Source: Thereva unica
Lineage: Eukaryota > Arthropoda > Insecta > Diptera > Therevidae
Reading direction: 5' to 3'
NCBI GenBank assembly: GCA_949987705.1
Contig: OX465281.1
Coordinates: 8,968,001-9,032,000, forward strand
DNA length: 64,000 nucleotides
A program made the position numbers and the translations under genes. This document shows positions 59,285 through 64,000 of the stretch, one piece after another. The notes under the pieces are model-generated. The model was not told the origin of the DNA. It saw only the letters and a list, made by a program, of their open reading frames with translations, and did not search any database. Numbering within the stretch: position 1 is the stretch's first letter; the number at the start of each line of letters is the position of its first letter.

Positions 59285-62195
59285 AAGTCCAATGCCTGGC
59301 GGTACTAGTAAAAAAAGCTCAAAAGTCAGGTTTACTGCCTCGTCCTTATACTTCCTACAGACTACACCCTTAACTTATTATATCCTGAACCTATTTTCAT
59401 GCTAAGCTTACTACTAGACATTGCACCATGACGTGAACGACATGACGGACTATTAGTAAAAAGAGTAACACCTAAGTTTAGACGTCTTCACATAAAAAAA
59501 CCAATAGCACCTAGCCTCATTTGAAGTATGACATTGTGATGGCTCAAAAGAAATAAGAGGCACCTCTTACAAATTCATTTTATAATCTAGTCCTACCCAA
59601 CACTACGCTGACCAATAATATATCTTAAAAATGTCCTTGTCTTCCAAAAATACTGCATCTTTTGTTCATTTAAAAAATGATTCCAATAAAATTCTATCGA
59701 TCCTCACCAAATAAAGTAGAATGGAACTAAATTGGCACTAATCTAAAAGCGATTTAACGCTATTTACGAACAGATTTCCTCCATCACCTTCACACAATAA
59801 ATAGACAATTTTCAGCTGCTTAAGCTGCACATCACGTTCAATACCCCCACCAATCAGTCAATCCTCAGGGCATCAATTCCAGGTGAAATTGCAGTCAATC
59901 TCTTTGAACGGGGAAGTGAACGGCGCGTCGGACGAAATCTTTGATCTATTCATTCGAATGAACTCTAGTCGATGCCGCCGTCGCGTTCCGTTTCACAAGG
60001 AAAATCGGTGCCCGGGAAGTTTGTTTGAAAAACGACGATTTACTATATTTGCTTACCGTGTGGCAAGATTACCCATTTTCCCGGAAGGTGAAGAGCACAT
60101 ACTGTATGTATATATGTATTTTTTTTAGTATATGATTCCAATGAACATGGAACGCACTTTTCAAAGGGTTTCCGAAGGCCTGCTGCTGCTGCTGCATTGA
60201 ATGCAGCAAGTGCAAGTGGGAATGAATATGTGCGCAAGGTGCGATAATAAACATTCTCGAGGTGGGATATGAGGAAAAAAATAAATTTATGAACAAATTC
60301 CATTTTTTTTATTCGTAATGAAAGCGAGTCCTGAAAAGCGATATGGGGTTTTTCATAGTAGAGTAGTGATTTATCGCTTGGCTAGAGCTCAAACATCTTG
60401 CATATATAATAATATGAAAGGAAGATGATGAGTTCCAGTTACTGCAATATGCAAAGTTCAGCATTGACGTATGTCTATTTATAGAAATCCGCCTAGGGTA
60501 ATGCATTATATCTCCCCCATGGTGACTCGCGAGATCCTGCACATACAGGTAGTTGCATAATGTATATATGCTTTGATTCCTACTACTAGTAAATTGCTTC
60601 TGCTACTAAGGTGTGAATTTCGAAGTGATTTTCTGTTGGGTAATTCTCTACTTTGTTCTTTTGAGGCATTATGCAAGGATCAGAACTTTAACTGTTAATG
60701 GGTGCTAAGCAACTTCTGAGCTGTTTTGATTGCTAGCTATAAACTTCTGTAGTAACAAACAAAGTACTGCTGCGTTACGGGGAAACGTTCCAAGTGTAGA
60801 AGGCACTAGGTGTGATATTTTGTTGCATGTTGAGGCTATGAATATTAAAGATCACACACAAAACACATAAACAATCTCTTTGGACTGAACTGTGTTTTAA
60901 TGATGTTCTTGGAATTATTAGGGAATATCACACAAGGAAGCACTCATGCTGCATTGTACTTAATAGACGTTTGCTTATGATTGATTCGGACTAAACCTAC
61001 GAAATCATGAGGCATAAAATGACAACCGCACAGAAATTTATCATGTATATGTGACACTGATAGCGAACTAGACTAAACAATCTTACATTATATCGTCTGC
61101 TGTTGTAACGCGATTATCTGTAAGCAGAACAAATCCTAATTACAAAAATCTCTCATATACTATTATCATCCCTAATTAAATCACACTTCCCTAACGAACC
61201 ATAACAGCATAAACTTCAAAGGACGACACATTCATGACCTTATATTGTTCAAGGTACCGCAGCCGCTGCTCCTATCTCTCGGGCATCTTCGTGCGCTCCT
61301 TAAAGCCAACACATTAAAACATTTTGCGATTATAATTCAGTTTTCATATTTGCAAGATGTTCGTTCTCATGTTAACTGGCGGAAAATCCCAAAGGTAACA
61401 GTAAGCTAATATCTGATATGAAGGGCTGCAGTATGCTAGTGCACTCTGGGGGTGGGCCCACGGCCATAACTCATTTTGCAATGTGAACACCGGCAGAGGA
61501 ACACGTAGTGCTGGTGCTGCTGCTACTAGCATAGTGTGTTCGCTAAGATAATGGAGGAGCTCTAATTAAATTTGCGCATACATTGTTATGCCTTGCACCA
61601 AGTCTTCGGTGGGTAACTGAGCAATATGCGGGCGGAGGTGGAGGAGGAGGTGGTGCTGCAATGACGGTAATAATAATTTACTGGTAGACAGTATATTCTC
61701 AAGTAATTTGATGACAATTACTCTGAGGTTGTCTGTATTTTGGGAATATGAAATGGTCCTTTTGGTAACTATTGTGAATGAATGGATGAGTTAAAGGGAA
61801 TTAATCTTCCTTTCTTCATTTAGGGCATTTATGTTTCCAACAAAGATCGAAGTTGCTTAAATCTTATAAAAAAATACGCCTTAACTAATGCTGAATCAGT
61901 TCAATTTACCAAGTGAAATCGAATAGCGGAAGTCTGACAGCCGAACAATTATTGAATTCAGTAAAGACCGCCCTGTGAATGATATTCCCGAAGCCTTTGA
62001 AATTTCTGTGAAATGAGATGCTCGGATGAGATGACAACGGCCTCCACGTATGATTGACGGGTCCATCACGCAGGTTCACCCTGGGCATGCGTTCTTGAAC
62101 GTAGCAGTCAGTCGTTCTCCCAACTTTTCGGTCCTTTCCTTGTTCCTTGGGTCAGATCAAGGTGTGATGCGTTTTATAAAAATAGCTCAGTCGTG
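59285..62195. other. Gene-free stretch
   Basis: GCTGCTGCTGCTG at about 60180-60195 and a GGAGGTGGAGGAGGAGG run near 61632-61650. Overlapping frames at 60043-60303 (-) have no domain. No transposon ends were recognised. Confidence 0.3.
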
Positions 62196-62199
62196 AAGA

Positions 62200-63500
62200 G
62201 TGTGATCCGGAAACCTGGCACCTCCCGTTTTAACTAGCCTTATCTGGGTACTGCCGATCTCTGGCGAGGGGAAGCACGCTTCTCCGCTAGTCGTGGGAGT
62301 AAATTATGGACAAATTCAAACAAAAATAAGTAGCACATCGGAAGGAGCCACAAGTTCGGTTGAAAATATGGCTATGACCTCCTAAGCCCTTTCAAACCAA
62401 TGGAAGCCCCAAACTCCCCGCTCCGAAAAAGGCCCTTCTCGCTAACACTTCCGATCCTGTTCCTCCTCGGGGCATGGATGCTGCGGGGATCAGGAGAACA
62501 AATGGTGTGTGGAAGGGGCCAAGACCTAAAAAGACCGACCCGGCAAAGGCAGGTCACCAAAAACCCCGCCTGGTCGGGAGAATCCAAGCACCTACGGTCC
62601 AGTTCCAAAAAAATCTAAGACGCGCGAAACCAAAGTGATATCCTTCTCAAAAGTTACGAAGGATCGCAAAATAATCGGCGTTCTAGACGAGAGCGACAAG
62701 AACTGAAAAATTCTCAAACATCAAAGACGTTGGGTGCAAGTCGCTCTCGCTAAAGTTGCCATATGGAGGTCTTGAGGAATAACCTGGAACCTCCCCCTTC
62801 ATACCTTGATGCCGGTATTAACCTAACCCCCTGCGACAACACTAAAACCGCAGAGCTGTACAAAGCTGCGGTAACCAGTGTCGGGGGACTTACCTAAATA
62901 CCAATAAATGGAATTAGAACAAAACCCCAATTTTGGTTGATTCTAAGCTCTGTTGGGATTTTCAACAGTTCTTTAAGTTTGTCTCAGCAGCCCAAGGGCA
63001 GCTCCTCATGATCGACAAACATATTTCATCGGTTTTTGGTCACGGCGAGGCTGCTAAAAGATATGAGGCTTTAAAGAAAGTCGAAAAGAAGGTTTCACAA
63101 GTCATTGAAAAGTTGCGATAACTTTGCATAGGATCACGAAAAAGAACGTCAAATTTCTGGTGCAACATGACAATAGATGACTGCCGAGAACCTTGTCTTA
63201 GAGCCTGAAATAAAGGAAATAATTAAAACAGTCCATCGCTAAAAGCAAATCAGATTATGCAAGGAACCATTGTGCCAGAAGAGTGAGCCTAATCCTTCCG
63301 TTGAGAAGATGTTGTCGATCATAGGAAAATCTCAACCCCGATTACATTTACGGCACACCTAGATTAGTTAGCTCATGTCTTTGTCCTACAAAGTGTGAAA
63401 ACTGATGATCAGTCGTCCGTGACGATCCTCCGAAGTCAACCAGAAGGGATGCCGGGAATCAAGAAATTCTGGTCGGAGTTTGTTTGCTGCTTGAACCTGT
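62200..63500 (+). pseudogene. Possible LINE ORF1 relic
   Basis: An ATG with GACAAATTCAAACAAAAA (about 62308) is followed, across frames, by Pro/Lys-rich sequence (PAPKKALLANTSDPVPPRG) and basic stretches. Later comes KVTKDRKIIGVLDESDKN and a helical YEALKKVEKKVSQVIEKLR (about 63060-63118). This order resembles the gag-like ORF1 of R1/LOA-type LINEs, but the CCHC knuckles are not visible. Weak. Confidence 0.3.
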
Positions 63501-64000
63501 AAAGGCTCTAAGTGCGGTTTCAGGCGAAAATGTCAGGAAAAAGGCCAGGGCGGTAAGCCACCTGTCTTTAGATGGCTCACAAGCAATGCAGTTAAATAAG
63601 CGAATATATTATGGTGCTTAATAATCTGGATGTGGTGATCGGCAGATCAAATTTAAATCCTACTAAACTCCAACTTGCGCCATTCAACTTAAATTTGTCA
63701 CCTCCACACCTGGGGAGTGGGTAGATCACTCCCGCTTTGAGCCCTTGGTAAGAGCAGCGGCATTGACCAAGATTGTATGAAGGAAAAATTGTGTCCTTAT
63801 ACACAGCTTAAGTGTTCTCCGGCTCATTTGTGGTTACAGAACTACATCGGAAGAAACAGATTTCGTGATAGGTGTGATAGGGGAACCAGGTCCATCTATA
63901 GATAAATGTTAGAGAAGGCAAGTTGACTTAAGGCTGGTTAAGGCTGAACAAATCTAATGGAAGGAGTAGGAACCTCATTGTGAATCACAGTTGCAATAAC
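63500..64000. other. Unassigned DNA to the window end
   Basis: Nothing recognisable. Confidence 0.3.

Overview
The window looks like intergenic or accessory DNA of an insect, most likely a fly (Diptera). The evidence is one insulin-like peptide gene with short introns and a TACTAAC branch site, together with a mix of insect-type transposons: RTE, R1/LOA-like and jockey/CR1-like LINEs, Ty3/mdg4, mariner, hAT and MITEs. The species call is inference. There is one 200-base assembly gap (42665-42864).

The only host gene I can support with confidence is at the left end: a secreted insulin-like peptide (2122-2569, + strand, two coding exons). It has a probable TATA box (1364), a non-coding first exon (about 1390-1439), a 5'UTR intron ending immediately before the ATG, and an AATAAA signal (2739). 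A possible second gene start, a 37-bp signal-peptide-like exon ending in a consensus donor, lies at 55491; it is speculative. A cluster of five GGATTA sites (44081-44561) could be a cis-regulatory element.

Most of the rest is mobile DNA in layers. (a) RTE-like LINEs: a decayed copy at 5.0-6.7 kb (-), a fragment split by a hAT element at 9.5-11.3 kb (+), a 3' end at 30.6 kb (+), a 5'-truncated copy at 36.0-37.4 kb (-), and a copy with a fully open 738-codon frame at 50.4-52.7 kb (-). The last one sits in the RNase H region of another LINE. (b) RNase-H-bearing and other LINE relics lie at 3.0, 22.6-23.1, 31.4-32.9, 43.1-43.3 and 46.4-46.8 kb, with a possible LINE ORF1 at 62.2-63.5 kb. (c) LTR-type relics: an Env-like fragment at 21.4-21.9 kb and an RNase H/integrase fragment at 57.2-58.3 kb. 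(d) DNA transposons with clear ends: two hAT-type elements with perfect 8-bp target duplications (9643-10657 and 44728-47112), a Tc1-type MITE (15640-15872), several other MITEs, and a mariner transposase relic at 17.1-17.5 kb.

The most unusual structure occurs twice (28541-30080 and 40691-42112), with a partial third copy at 1-348. Each full copy has a very long near-perfect hairpin at one end. This is followed by tandem diverged units carrying CATTTGATACCCAT, and then a short third copy of the hairpin's outer-arm sequence. I do not recognise it as a named family. It is the best candidate here for an undescribed element. No CRISPR, rRNA or convincing functional tRNA gene was seen.
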